DNA of 38,742 bases, taken from an uncultured Bacteroidales bacterium. GTDB lineage: Bacteria; Bacteroidota; Bacteroidia; Bacteroidales; UBA4417. The translations under genes were made by a program, and so were the position numbers. The stretch is taken from the NCBI GenBank assembly GCA_903879715.1, contig CAIRMR010000050.1, positions 1 to 38,742 of the forward strand. The letters run 5' to 3'. The notes below the pieces were generated by a model. The model was not told where the DNA came from. It worked only from the letters and a program-made list of their open reading frames with translations, and did no database searches. Of this stretch, positions 10,501 through 18,836 are shown in pieces (within the stretch, counting starts at the first letter, position 1; each line of letters starts with the position of its first letter).

Positions 10501-10658
10501 AATTCGAACCATTTTGCCTTATAAACCATATGCATGGCAGTATCAGTGTCGTATACCTGCTCAATAAAAGTAGCCACCGCCAGCACTAAAGCAAGAACTG
10601 AAAGCAATATGATCGTCATAGGTGACGAAAAAATAAATTTTAAAACACGTTTTATCAT
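7503..10658 (-). CDS. ccsBA: Fused ResB-CcsA cytochrome c maturation protein
   Basis: System II cytochrome c synthetase: it carries heme across the inner membrane and attaches it to CxxCH motifs of exported apocytochromes. The 1051-residue protein is the fusion form. The N-terminal part is ResB/CcsB-like, with membrane helices near residues 10-30, 50-65 and 75-95, a large periplasmic region and further helices. The C-terminal third is CcsA-like, with many helices and the Trp-rich heme-handling motif WGRYWGWDAKE at about 946-956. His residues in TM contexts (HVATLTISYGF, VLHIRF) are candidate heme ligands. It matches the need for up to 57 heme attachments by the cytochrome operon at 21993-26395, although it is transcribed separately, divergent from a CDF transporter. 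Confidence 0.95.
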   Translation of the reverse strand: MIKRVLKFIFSSPMTIILLSVLALVLAVATFIEQVYDTDTAMHMVYKAKWFEFIFLLLILNLFGHIKQYNLLSRKKWAGLLFHSAFIIIIIGAGVTRYFGFEGSMPIREGETSNIIYSSEPYLKISIQDAARKLEYDKPFNLSSFSENSFHTEFETETKGKIEIDYKAYLQNAVQQIQDNVPDGKNMIELIVASSNGQQNLFIENGDAKTSGNLTVGFNTKDSVNLVEISEENGVLQFVSQLDIIVADMNMKPEDTIAGNTKTDFGNEKIYVVNGSVFHLTAFHKNAKTQWVAGTSEETGTDVLVMEVTLNGKKHEASIFGGAGYRMNMQNFTFGNLPVQIGYGEKAIELPFSIQLNDFILDRYAGSMSPSSYASEVTLIDNRKNLRENHRIFMNNVLDYNKYRFFQSSYDQDEKGTILSVNHDYYGTKITYLGYLLLIVGFILTLFNKNSRFYMLARKINEIKNKRKAGTLISVFLIGFTILSFGQQSPQKPVSPEHADKFGHLLSQTFDGRFEPAHSLAYDVMHKISRKDEFTIDGRGKMNAMQVMIDMLLFPDFWKQQKIVYVREKSVQDAIGINTKYASFMDFFTSNNEYKLQQFVEEAFRKKQSEQNSFDKEIIKVDERMNIFAMTINGSMLRIFPDQTSTNNKWISIDDKVASMPLSGSISIINEYLQLSQFNYRNILFAYVTEAANGINTGDFNKADKILGFISSIQRTSAGPELLASDAKINTEILYNKLQIFIVLRNFYALLSVVLLLLAFIDNLQVKKSKFIAWSLNISIGLLGLGFVYHTFGLILRWYLTGHAPWSNGYESLLLIAWGGLLAGFCFVRYSKITLAATALLAFFMLMTASHSSYDPQLTNLQPVLKSYWLIIHVATLTISYGFLGLAFFLGLMNLTINLFKTSRNKVLLDPIITELTYINEMNITVGIVLATIGTFLGGVWANESWGRYWGWDAKETWALIIVIAYTLVLHIRFIPKMSSAYAFNVASVLGFGSVIMTFVGVNYYLSKGMHSYGAGDTPIFPLWAWGIILSLFALIVASGLKQNSLDKNHK

Positions 10659-10788
10659 TTGGGATTTTTAAAAGTCAGTTTTAATGATTTGTTGGTTGAG
10701 TAATCATTCATTCAGAGAGCATTATCCGAAATAAACAATTTTCGGCGCCGAATTGAATGACGGTATTTGTACCCATTTATTGAGGGCG

Positions 10789-10796
10789 CAAAATTA
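10789..10796 (-). promoter_or_regulatory. Candidate -7 promoter element for ccsBA
   Basis: On the minus strand the sequence reads TAATTTTG, an exact TAnnTTTG match, about 130 bp upstream of the ccsBA start. A clear -33 TTG is absent. The leader would be long. Confidence 0.3.
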
Positions 10797-10822
10797 CATA
10801 TAAATTGCTACATATGAGCCTG

Positions 10823-10839
10823 TACTTAATCGTTAAGTA
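10823..10839. promoter_or_regulatory. 17-bp palindrome, candidate operator
   Basis: TACTTAA-TCG-TTAAGTA has two perfect 7-bp arms around a 3-bp centre. It is located between the divergent candidate promoters of ccsBA and the CDF gene, about 22 bp upstream of the CDF -7 element. Position and symmetry fit a dimeric regulator binding site. The regulator is not identified. Confidence 0.45.
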
Positions 10840-10860
10840 TAAACAAACTGAAATTTGTCG

Positions 10861-10868
10861 TAAGTTTG
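10861..10868 (+). promoter_or_regulatory. Candidate -7 promoter element for the CDF gene
   Basis: TAAGTTTG matches TAnnTTTG. It overlaps the TTG codon at 10866, the furthest upstream possible start, so translation from there is unlikely. This supports the ATG at 10896 as the real start. Confidence 0.4.
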
Positions 10869-10895
10869 AAAAATCAAAATTTAGGATGCTTTCTC

Positions 10896-11807
10896 ATGCA
10901 AACCAAATCACTGAAAAAATTTATTTACCTGGCAATTGCTGCTGCAGTAGCAACAATAGCTCTTAAGCTTTTTGCTTATTTTCTTACCGGGTCGGTTGGA
11001 TTGTTTTCCGATGCCCTTGAGTCGGGTGTTAACCTGATAGCCGCCGTTGTTGCTCTATTTATGATTACCCTGGCGGAAAAACCAGCGGATGAGGAACATG
11101 CTTACGGTCATTATAAAGCAGAATATTTTTCCAGTGCGATAGAAGGCGGATTAATTGTTCTTGCAGCATTCAGCATTATCTGGTCAGCTATTCCGCGTAT
11201 TATTCACCCGCAGCCTCTTGAGAATGTGGGAATCGGACTTCTCGTTTCCTTAGGTGCTTCAGCTATTAACCTGGCTGTCGGGCTGGTTCTGATTAAAAAC
11301 GGAAAGAAAAACCATTCCATTACGCTCGAAGCCGATGGAAAACATTTAATGACTGATGTTTACACTTCAATTGGTGTTTTGATAGGGATTGGTATTGTAA
11401 AAATATCCGGATGGCTTGTTCTGGATGGTGTTGTCGCTATTGGTGTAGCATTAAACATTGTATGGACAGGCTACCAGCTGATGCGCCGTTCAGCTTTGGG
11501 GCTGCTCGATTCTTCGATACCTGAAGATGAAAGGTTGAAAATTACCACTGCCCTGGATGCCTATAAAGAGCAAAATCTGGAATATCATTCCCTTATGACC
11601 AGGCAGGCCGGCCAGCGGAAGTTTGTTTCGCTTCATGTGCTTTTACCCGGGAAGTTGACTATACAGGAAGGTCATGATATGGTAGAAAAGATTGAAAGAA
11701 ATATTCGTGATCTTTTTGATGCCCCGGTTACGGTTTTTACTCACCTCGAGCCTGTTGAAGATCCTCTTTCAATGCAGGATATCGGAATCGACAGGCATGA
11801 TCACTAA
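10896..11807 (+). CDS. Cation diffusion facilitator (CDF) family transporter
   Basis: CDF proteins are dimeric inner-membrane metal/proton antiporters that expel Zn, Fe, Mn, Co or Cd. The 303-residue protein has six predicted helices, the post-TM2 signature [15 protein letters not shown], and a cytoplasmic C-terminal domain (~residues 205-303). Aligned by eye with YiiP, TM5 keeps the His-x3-Asp pair (H150, D154), but the two TM2 metal-site Asp positions become E42 and N46. That is unusual and may change metal preference. Start: ATG at 10896 was preferred over an upstream TTG overlapped by a promoter element. The gene is divergent from ccsBA and separate from the second CDF gene at 17836-18711. 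The metal is not predictable. Confidence 0.92.
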   Translation: MQTKSLKKFIYLAIAAAVATIALKLFAYFLTGSVGLFSDALESGVNLIAAVVALFMITLAEKPADEEHAYGHYKAEYFSSAIEGGLIVLAAFSIIWSAIPRIIHPQPLENVGIGLLVSLGASAINLAVGLVLIKNGKKNHSITLEADGKHLMTDVYTSIGVLIGIGIVKISGWLVLDGVVAIGVALNIVWTGYQLMRRSALGLLDSSIPEDERLKITTALDAYKEQNLEYHSLMTRQAGQRKFVSLHVLLPGKLTIQEGHDMVEKIERNIRDLFDAPVTVFTHLEPVEDPLSMQDIGIDRHDH

Positions 11808-11999
11808 TGAATGCATGGTGGGAAATGAAAAGGCTACTGTTAATGTGAAGTATAAAATAAGCCTAAATTCAACGCTGAATCAAATCTGTTCCATCTCCGC
11901 TGATCCTGAATCCCACCCTCCACCATTGAATGATTATTGATTGACCTTTTAATGATACTCAAAACGGTACATTCACTTCAAGTACTCATCCTTTCTAAA

Positions 12000-14510
12000 T
12001 TAAAATCCGTCCTGTTCCCCGTTCTCCCCATTTCCTGTATCTTTCGATAGTTTCTTGTTATAGTTATTGATTTTTAATTGTAATCCGGCATACAATATCC
12101 TCGATTCGCGGTAGCGCCTGCTATCGGTGGTAAAATTGTTTCCGGTTGTTGTCTCATAGAAAGTCCGGGTGTTGAAAATATCAGTCAGACGAAGGCTAAA
12201 GGAAAGTTTGTTTTTCAATAAATCCTGCCTGAAAGAGGCATCAGCATAATACTGTTCCTTATGATATTCCTGCACTGAACGGGTTGGCGCGTTATAATTG
12301 GCAATCAACTGAAACGAGGCATCTTTCCATGGGATAAAGGCCAGATTCAGCCGTGTATTCCACGAGAATAGTTTGGAACCTTCAATATTGTATTCAGGCA
12401 GTGCGCTCATCACATCCCTGAAAAAGGAAACATTCGCGTTTATCTTTACCCATTTTTTAGGGCTGGCTGAACCTATCAACTCCATGCCATATTTAGTGCT
12501 GGTGTTAATATTCATCGGCATTGTAAGAGTTACCCCATTTTCCTGCAGCTGGCTGATATCTTCTACCACATCTTTAGTGCGGTTGTAAAAAACGTTTGTG
12601 GTCAAAGAACTGCTTTTCCAGTATTTCTGAATTCCAAGTTCTAGAGAATTTGCATATTCAGGTTTTAAAGCCGGATTGCCTTTTTCAATATTTAATGAAT
12701 CCGTAAAATCGACATAAGGATTCAGTTCCCGTGGCGAAGGTCTTTGAACACGCCTGCTATAGCTGAATTGCAATTCGCGTTCCTTTCCCAGGTCATATTG
12801 GGTATGAAGCGACGGGTATAAACTGGAATAGGAGCTATTGTAATCGGTCTTTGTATTAGTACTGGTTTGAGATACCTTAGAGGTTGTCCAAACCTGTTCG
12901 AAACGCAAACCTGCCTGGTATTTTAATTTACCGATTGAATTGCCATAGATTCCATACACAGCGTATAATTGATCAAAATAATCGTACTGGTTCTTCAGAA
13001 CATCCTGGCTTACCCAATCGTTACCATCTAAATTGCTATAATCGTAGCTCATAGTCATATCCCGGAAAGCAGCCTTGTAACCTGCTTCAATCCTGCCATT
13101 TTCATTCATTGGATAAACGTAATTTCCCTGAAATGTTAATGACTTGTTTGTGTTTAACGCCGTATTTTTTTGCTGCAGAGCAGTCCCTACAGGAGCTAAA
13201 CCCAGGTTAATATAATCTTGTTGAACGATATTAGTTCCGTTGTCCATAGAGTTAGAACTGAAAATGATGTCATTTGTATATTCTCTTCCTTTCTGTGGGA
13301 AAAGATGTTTGTAGGAAAGCGTATAATCAAAGGCATTTACACTGCGGTCACTTACACTTGTTCTTTCAAAATAGCGGAGAAGAGAGTCAGCCCCGTTTGT
13401 AATTCGGTTATAATTGCTATTCTGAGTGGTGCCTTCGGAGTTAAAAGCCATGTTGCGGTTAACCACTCCCAGGGTGAGCGTATTACGTGTATCGATATAA
13501 TAATCAATGCCTCCGCTCAGGCTGTACATATTACGATCCATAGCGCCGGATTGTGATTGCTTCAGTACACTTACAACATCTCCAAAAGTAGTTGTCCGGG
13601 TGCTTTCCATGGATGTTTTCATATGGTTCATGCGGGCATCAGCTCCAACAAAAACATTAAATTTTTTCTGACGGTAATTCAGGTTGAGAGATCCGTTGTA
13701 TTTGTCGCCTGTTCCGGCATTTCCTGAAATAATTCCGCTGAAGCCCTGCAGCGCTTTCTTTTTTAATACAATATTTATGATACCGGTTGTTCCGTCGGGA
13801 TCATACCTGACTGAAGGATTGGTGATTACTTCAACGCTTTCGATAGCATTTGCAGGTATCTGGTTTAGCACATCGCTGGCTGAAACCCCGGTCTGGCTTG
13901 AGGGTTTTCCGTCAATCAAAAGAGTTATATTCGGGTTACCGCGAAGACTTACATTGCCGTCAGCATCAACGGATACCGAAGGTACATTTTCCATTACATC
14001 GGTTGCCGTTCCTCCGCCTATAGCCATATTTTTATCAACCGTTATAACTTTTTTATCCAGGTTATTGGTGATCATTGCTTTTTGCGAAGTTATCACAACG
14101 CCCGAAAGTGAAGAGGAGCTGGGTTTAATAGAAATGTCACCAAGCTTTATATCCGCATTTTGATTGGATATATTTACGTTCGGAATTATTTTGTTATCGT
14201 ACCCAATAAACTGAATCCGGATGTAATATTTGCCAGGTTTAATTTTATCGATAAGAAATTTCCCTTTGGTATCAGAAAGAGCGCCGGTAACCATGGCGCT
14301 GTCGGAACTGCGAAATAGAACAACACTTCCATATTCCACGTGTTCATTTGTAGAAGCATCGTGTAATGCACCGGTAATAACGCCGAAACCTTCTTTCGGG
14401 CTGTTTCCCGCATTGTTGGGTTTGCCTCCGGTGGGTTGGGCATTAGCTATTATTCCGGAGATGAAATAAGTAAGAATAAAGAGTAGGATTGTGCGACTGT
14501 AAGCTTTCAT
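12000..14510 (-). CDS. TonB-dependent receptor, outer membrane beta-barrel family
   Basis: An outer-membrane receptor of 836 residues. Residues 1-22 form a signal peptide (MKAYSRTILLFILTYF... ending IIANAQ). Residues ~40-115 form a carboxypeptidase-regulatory-like beta-sandwich (GVITGALHDASTNEHVEYGS...GKFLIDKIKPGKYYI). A TonB plug follows at ~135-255, including VTVDKNMAIGGGTATDVMENVPSV-type sequence and VEVITNPSVRYDPDGT. The rest is beta-barrel of the OMP_b-brl_3 type. The frame is open up to 14579, but the internal ATG at 14510 begins the signal peptide. No SusD-like partner is adjacent, so a glycan-uptake role is not supported; metal-complex, peptide or siderophore import are options. It lies near two metal transporter genes, which is only suggestive. 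Confidence 0.93.
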   Translation of the reverse strand: MKAYSRTILLFILTYFISGIIANAQPTGGKPNNAGNSPKEGFGVITGALHDASTNEHVEYGSVVLFRSSDSAMVTGALSDTKGKFLIDKIKPGKYYIRIQFIGYDNKIIPNVNISNQNADIKLGDISIKPSSSSLSGVVITSQKAMITNNLDKKVITVDKNMAIGGGTATDVMENVPSVSVDADGNVSLRGNPNITLLIDGKPSSQTGVSASDVLNQIPANAIESVEVITNPSVRYDPDGTTGIINIVLKKKALQGFSGIISGNAGTGDKYNGSLNLNYRQKKFNVFVGADARMNHMKTSMESTRTTTFGDVVSVLKQSQSGAMDRNMYSLSGGIDYYIDTRNTLTLGVVNRNMAFNSEGTTQNSNYNRITNGADSLLRYFERTSVSDRSVNAFDYTLSYKHLFPQKGREYTNDIIFSSNSMDNGTNIVQQDYINLGLAPVGTALQQKNTALNTNKSLTFQGNYVYPMNENGRIEAGYKAAFRDMTMSYDYSNLDGNDWVSQDVLKNQYDYFDQLYAVYGIYGNSIGKLKYQAGLRFEQVWTTSKVSQTSTNTKTDYNSSYSSLYPSLHTQYDLGKERELQFSYSRRVQRPSPRELNPYVDFTDSLNIEKGNPALKPEYANSLELGIQKYWKSSSLTTNVFYNRTKDVVEDISQLQENGVTLTMPMNINTSTKYGMELIGSASPKKWVKINANVSFFRDVMSALPEYNIEGSKLFSWNTRLNLAFIPWKDASFQLIANYNAPTRSVQEYHKEQYYADASFRQDLLKNKLSFSLRLTDIFNTRTFYETTTGNNFTTDSRRYRESRILYAGLQLKINNYNKKLSKDTGNGENGEQDGF

Positions 14511-14694
14511 AATTAGAATTAGATCGAAATAGGACAGTTGAAATACGGATAAGTTTAAACCCATATTACTTTTTAACAAATTTTATTTTTTAACGGAGTG
14601 CGAAAGTAGACTTTTGAAAGTCATGGCGGTTTTTTAACAATTTTTTAACAGAAATTAATAATTTGAACAATAAACAGTCCTATTAAAAGCTGTT

Positions 14695-14838
14695 TTAGCC
14701 ACAGATTCCGCAGATTACACAGATTTCAGATTGCTTTCATCAGTTTTAAATGAAATTAGAGTTAAATAATTCAAATTTGTCGGTGAAACTTAGCAAAGCG
14801 TTCTCACCGAAGGTAATTTGTGAAATCTGCGGTATATA
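14695..14838. repeat. Intergenic element with CCGCAGATT inverted repeats
   Basis: TTAGCCACAGATTCCGCAGATTACACAGATTT-type sequence at 14695-14727 belongs to a dispersed repeat style I recall from many environmental genomes. Its CCGCAGATTACACAGATTT part recurs inverted near 14817-14835 (about 3 mismatches in 19), bounding a ~130-bp element. It lies upstream of the TonB receptor gene. The remainder of 14511-14990 is AT-rich with a GACTTTTGAAAGTC palindrome near 14612 and no gene. Confidence 0.55.
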
Positions 14839-14990
14839 AATGTTTGTCAATACTTTAATTGAACTGATTAATCACATAGTTAGAATAAATGGCAACACGT
14901 TCTGAAAGGAGTGGCAGACCATATCTGATTGAAGAAAATCTTATGTGAAAACTATATCCGGGGCAAACCGAATACTAAAAAAAAATACTA

Positions 14991-16088
14991 TCATCCCATA
15001 ACCGAAACCCCGATTAACCTGCCAATTCCAAAAGTTATGGCAGCAGCGGCCAGCCCAAATAAAACCTGTCTGAATCCTGAATACCACACACTTTTCCCGG
15101 TAAACAAAGTAATAGCAGAACCTATCAGGAAAAGCCCGAGTCCACTCAAAACTGTACTAAATAGGATAGCTTTCATGCCATTGGTAAAGAAAAATGGAAT
15201 AACAGGAATTATAGCACCAACTGCAAATAATAAGAAGGATGTTACGGCTGCTTCCATAGCTGATCCTTTTAAATCATCCGGATTTATACCTAATTCTTCT
15301 TTTACCAGGATTTTATGTGCCTCATCTGTATCAAGCATTACAAAAGCTGCCATTTTCTTTGCCTGTTCTTCCGGTATTCCTTTTGACTGATAAATCAAAA
15401 CCAGCTCTTTTTCCTCTCCTTCCGGGTTGGTTACCAGTTCATCCATTTCCAGCTGCATCTGATTTTCCGAAAGTTCCTGCGAGCTTTTCACCGATATCCA
15501 TTCACCCAGGGCCATTGATAACGCGCCTGCCAGCAGGCCTGCCATACCGGCCAATAAAACACCCTGTTGCCCGCTTGTAGCACCTGCAATTCCCATTACC
15601 AGGCTGAAATTGGAAACCAGTCCATCGTTACCACCTAATACCGCAGCGCGCAGCGCATTACCTCCAACAGACCGGTGTCGTTTTTCGAATCGTGCCAGGT
15701 CAGAGCCAGCAACTTTTGGGTGATTATTTAAAATATTTGTCAGGATAGAAACATGGGCTGTATCCGAAAGCGAAGGGATGGAATTGCTTTTCTTCCTCGC
15801 GCTGATAATGGATGAAGAAATGCTTTTTTCTGTATCCAGCAGCACGCCTAACAGGTAATTGTATCCTAATACTTTGCCAATGGTTTTTAAAATCTGGGCT
15901 CGTTTTGAAGGGGCCGGCATCAGAGAAATGTCAATATTGGCATTCTTCATAAAGGCTACTGCATGGCTCTGTTCGATTTCGCTCATCTGAAAAAAGACAT
16001 CCTTAACATTGGGATCTTCTTCATTCTCAGCCAGCACTTTATAGAGAAAACTTGCGTCAATTTCGGTTTGAATATTTTTTAAATTCAT
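14991..16088 (-). CDS. MbfA-like ferritin/VIT1-family metal transporter
   Basis: A two-part protein of 365 residues. The N-terminal ~135 residues are a rubrerythrin/ferritin-like helical bundle with metal-ligand style residues (E9, E37, E40, H42 in MSEIEQSHA). From ~139 on is a VIT1/CCC1 membrane domain with GGNALRAAVLGGNDGLVSNF, the conserved VIT helix pattern, GEWISVKSSQEL and further helices to the C-terminus. This is the layout of MbfA, which exports iron in other bacteria using the ferritin-like part as sensor or loader. Iron or manganese export from the cytoplasm is inferred. It is the last gene of the likely operon running from 19127. Confidence 0.88.
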   Translation of the reverse strand: MNLKNIQTEIDASFLYKVLAENEEDPNVKDVFFQMSEIEQSHAVAFMKNANIDISLMPAPSKRAQILKTIGKVLGYNYLLGVLLDTEKSISSSIISARKKSNSIPSLSDTAHVSILTNILNNHPKVAGSDLARFEKRHRSVGGNALRAAVLGGNDGLVSNFSLVMGIAGATSGQQGVLLAGMAGLLAGALSMALGEWISVKSSQELSENQMQLEMDELVTNPEGEEKELVLIYQSKGIPEEQAKKMAAFVMLDTDEAHKILVKEELGINPDDLKGSAMEAAVTSFLLFAVGAIIPVIPFFFTNGMKAILFSTVLSGLGLFLIGSAITLFTGKSVWYSGFRQVLFGLAAAAITFGIGRLIGVSVMG

Positions 16089-16124
16089 CTTAATTCAGTT
16101 AAAATTTAATGATAATTTATTCTC

Positions 16125-16151
16125 AAACGGAAAGCTAAAAGCCTTCCGTTT
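16125..16151 (-). terminator. Hairpin between the bestrophin-like and MbfA-like genes
   Basis: AAACGGAA-x-GC pairs with GC-x-TTCCGTTT around a TAAAA loop with one mismatch. No proper T-run follows on the minus strand, so it may be an RNA-processing or stabilising hairpin rather than a full terminator. Confidence 0.35.
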
Positions 16152-16166
16152 CAGCCAAGAATGGAA

Positions 16167-16973
16167 CTATTTCTCCATAAAATCTTTCAAAGCATTTTCG
16201 AGATCATGGATAGGTTTAAGCGAAATTTCGGTGCCGCTTTCGCCGTGAAGTGAATAATCAAAAGGGTTATCGAGATCTTTTATCAGTAAGAACATATAAA
16301 ATATCAGGAAAGTAACCAGAAGTGTGAAAAACAAGGAGGCATAAAAAGGTTCAATACGAATAATTATTAACCCGAATGCAACTAAAAATCCCATGGCTTC
16401 AAGAATAGCGTATGCCGAACCCACAAAATTGGTATCCCTGATCGTGTCAATCCGTAATATCATTTTTCTCAGGCTGTTCTGTTCATTTTTAAGCTTAATA
16501 ATATAATTAGCCTGAACGCCTTCCTTATCGAAATCAACGAAAAAATCATTCATCATACTGATCTTCTTTAATATGGATTGAGTCTTTTCTCTTTTGTAGA
16601 ACCAATCATTGAGCGAAATTATAAACGATTTCTGAAATTCAATAAACTCCAGAGCTGTCTTGGAATCTTTCGTTTTGTAAATTGTGTAAGTATCATCAAA
16701 TAAAGTTTTGATGGATGCCGAAAGTTCACTGGGAATTTTTTCGCTTTCCTTATAATCTGAGAGTACCCCGCTGATCAGAAACCCGATCAGGAAAATTGTG
16801 CCGGCTACCAGACTTGTGAAAAGAGCATTTAGTTCCATGATCTCAAAACCCATTTTATGCGCGATGAACTTTAACAAAGCGACAAAAAGCACCATCGGCA
16901 TTATTTTAAAAGCAATTGACCATTTCTGCCAGATTCTTTTTGACGATTTGCTGATTACTTCAGGTGTTTTCAT
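16167..16973 (-). CDS. Membrane protein, probably bestrophin-like (DUF4239-type)
   Basis: A 268-residue membrane protein. Two hydrophobic helices near residues 25-65 and two near 185-230 flank a ~115-residue soluble helical region. After the last helix comes LLIKDLDNPFDYSLHG, where the LDxPF motif resembles the end of bestrophin-like/DUF4239 proteins. That family assignment rests on this motif and topology only. An ion-channel role would be inference. It lies between the cytochrome b561 gene and the MbfA-like gene on the same strand (~80-100 bp gaps), so it probably belongs to the metal-handling operon. Near-identical AATACCAG-ATTTA direct repeats (around 16976 and 17014) lie just upstream. 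Confidence 0.7.
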   Translation of the reverse strand: MKTPEVISKSSKRIWQKWSIAFKIMPMVLFVALLKFIAHKMGFEIMELNALFTSLVAGTIFLIGFLISGVLSDYKESEKIPSELSASIKTLFDDTYTIYKTKDSKTALEFIEFQKSFIISLNDWFYKREKTQSILKKISMMNDFFVDFDKEGVQANYIIKLKNEQNSLRKMILRIDTIRDTNFVGSAYAILEAMGFLVAFGLIIIRIEPFYASLFFTLLVTFLIFYMFLLIKDLDNPFDYSLHGESGTEISLKPIHDLENALKDFMEK

Positions 16974-17076
16974 GAGTACCAGAATTTATTATTTTGGTGA
17001 AAGTAGTTATTAATACCAGGATTTATGATTCCAGCCGAAATTCAGGAATGATGTGAAACGCTATTTCTTCATGCTA

Positions 17077-17796
17077 TCAATCCGAATCCTCGTCTTCATC
17101 CTCATTTCCCTTCAGTTGCTGCTCGTTGTTTTCACTCTTAACGTCTATCTTTTGGTTAATCTCTGAATAAGGGAATATGGCAATGGCCGAAACAATACCA
17201 ATCGTTGCAAGGATTTTTTGAAAAGTACTCAGTTTAACACTTTCTCCCTCAATGTTCTTATAACCCGTAAACATGGATTGCAATGTGCCGACCTTCCTGT
17301 TATAGATAAAATCGACCAGGTTGCCAAGCAAATGGAAAATCACCAGGGCAATAACTACATTAACTGATATTTCATGTATTTCTTTCAGCGTACCGGAAGA
17401 TAAACCTATACTTACTGAGCTGAAAAATCCCTGTCCTTTTGAGGCCAGTAGTAAGGAGCCTGAAATAACAATCAGCAAGCCAAGCAGTATAATTCCCAGC
17501 ATAACAAGCGCTGCTGCCGGATTATGGCCCGGTGACTGGCTTTTACTTTTCTTCATATCTGTAAAAAACGATTTTAGCGCGGTGTACCCGATAGGGAAAT
17601 CGGAAAACCTTGAGTATTTCGGGCCTGCAAATCCCCAGATAATCCTGAAAATCAGCAGTATTCCAACAGCATATCCAACGGACGAATGGATATGAAGCAG
17701 TTCTTCCTCTTCGGATACGATGTAAGCGGCAACCATTCCAATGACCAAAAGCCAGTGGGAAATTCGTGTTGGTAAGCTCCAGATGTATGTTTTCAT
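17077..17796 (-). CDS. Cytochrome b561 / Ni-Fe hydrogenase-type cytochrome b
   Basis: An inner-membrane di-heme b-type cytochrome of 239 residues that would pass electrons between quinone and a partner. The start KTYIWSLPTRISHWLLVIGM is the hallmark of the family (H14). Further candidate heme ligands are H35/H37 (LLHIHSSVGYAVG), H91 and H155 (VIFHLLGNLVDF). Four core helices are visible plus one C-terminal helix (~195-212). The last residues are strikingly acidic (NEDEDEDSD). It lies 39 bp after the CDF gene. No hydrogenase is present, so its partner is unknown; a c-type cytochrome or a metal reductase function is possible. Confidence 0.9.
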   Translation of the reverse strand: MKTYIWSLPTRISHWLLVIGMVAAYIVSEEEELLHIHSSVGYAVGILLIFRIIWGFAGPKYSRFSDFPIGYTALKSFFTDMKKSKSQSPGHNPAAALVMLGIILLGLLIVISGSLLLASKGQGFFSSVSIGLSSGTLKEIHEISVNVVIALVIFHLLGNLVDFIYNRKVGTLQSMFTGYKNIEGESVKLSTFQKILATIGIVSAIAIFPYSEINQKIDVKSENNEQQLKGNEDEDEDSD

Positions 17797-17835
17797 GGTT
17801 AAATTTTGGTTGTTAAATTAATGAAAATAAGTGAA

Positions 17836-18711
17836 TTATACTAATTGTTTTTTTTGTAGTTCTTCAGGTTCATAATGAATCTGCACCTGGCATCGGTCAA
17901 TTTTTTTACAGATATTCTCTTCTACTTTGTGTGATATCAAATGAGCTTCCCTTATGTTTAAATCAGGATCTAAGTGTATGGTTACATTAACAAAAGTGTA
18001 TGCCCCGGCTACGCGGACTTTTAAATCATGAAAATAGCTAACCTCGGGAACTGATTTGATTATGACAGAGATATCTTCGCTTAACGCAACAGGGCTGCTG
18101 TCGAGTAGCACATTTATTGCTCGTTTGCCGAGCCGGAATGAGACGGATAATACTATGATTGCAACTCCCATAGCTGCAATTGAATCAGCTGCGTAAATTC
18201 CAAAATTAGCACAAATCAACCCGATAAGCACAACCACGGAACTCCAGATATCTGTTGAAAAATGCAAGGCATCAGCTTCAAGAGCCTGGCTGTTATATTT
18301 TCGGGCAACTTTGTACAAAGCGCGCGACCGGGTTACATCAATAGCGATAGACGTAACTACAACAACATAACTCCAAACAGTAATCTGAATATGTGTATTT
18401 CCTGAAACAAGCCTGTTTATTGCCTCATAAACTATCCATACACAAGTGATAACAAGTAACAGCGTTTCGATAAGAGCCGAGAAATTTTCAATTTTGCCAT
18501 GACCGAAATGATGTTCCTTGTCTGCCGGCTTATCCGATATACGTACTGAAAAGTAGGTTATTATCGCAGCTATAAGGTCCAACCCGGAATGCAATGCTTC
18601 TGAAAGAATGCCTAAACTTCCCGTTAGAATTCCAATCACAAGTTTGAATCCTGTTAAAAAAATGGCAGCAATTACTGAAATTCCTGCTACTCTCTTTTTT
18701 TCTTTTTCCAT
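17836..18711 (-). CDS. Cation diffusion facilitator (CDF) family transporter
   Basis: A second metal/proton antiporter, 291 residues, with six helices and a cytoplasmic C-terminal domain (RVAGAYTFVNVTIHLDPDLNIREAH). It has canonical metal-site residues: H41-x3-D45 in TM2 and H150-x3-D154 in TM5, the zinc-type arrangement, and KPADKEHHFGHGKIE after TM2. It differs from the CDF at 10896-11807 (E/N in TM2), so the two likely handle different metals. It lies 39 bp upstream of cytochrome b561 and about 125 bp downstream of the small secreted protein gene. Confidence 0.94.
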   Translation of the reverse strand: MEKEKKRVAGISVIAAIFLTGFKLVIGILTGSLGILSEALHSGLDLIAAIITYFSVRISDKPADKEHHFGHGKIENFSALIETLLLVITCVWIVYEAINRLVSGNTHIQITVWSYVVVVTSIAIDVTRSRALYKVARKYNSQALEADALHFSTDIWSSVVVLIGLICANFGIYAADSIAAMGVAIIVLSVSFRLGKRAINVLLDSSPVALSEDISVIIKSVPEVSYFHDLKVRVAGAYTFVNVTIHLDPDLNIREAHLISHKVEENICKKIDRCQVQIHYEPEELQKKQLV

Positions 18712-18836
18712 TTGTTAAGCAAACTGTTTTAAAGCCTGATAAAAGTTAATTTGTTCCACAATATGCCTGAAATGGCAGAAAACTCAGCCAGAACTGTTTA
18801 ATAACCTAAGTCGAGCTTAGCTGGAAAAGTAAGAAA

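Noticed and set aside
12000-14510. SusC-type glycan receptor of a polysaccharide utilisation locus
   Set aside because: No SusD-like gene, glycosidase or regulator is adjacent, and the barrel looks like the OMP_b-brl_3 type.
17077-17796. Hydrogenase subunit
   Set aside because: The cytochrome b resembles the Ni-Fe hydrogenase type, but no hydrogenase large or small subunit lies in the window.
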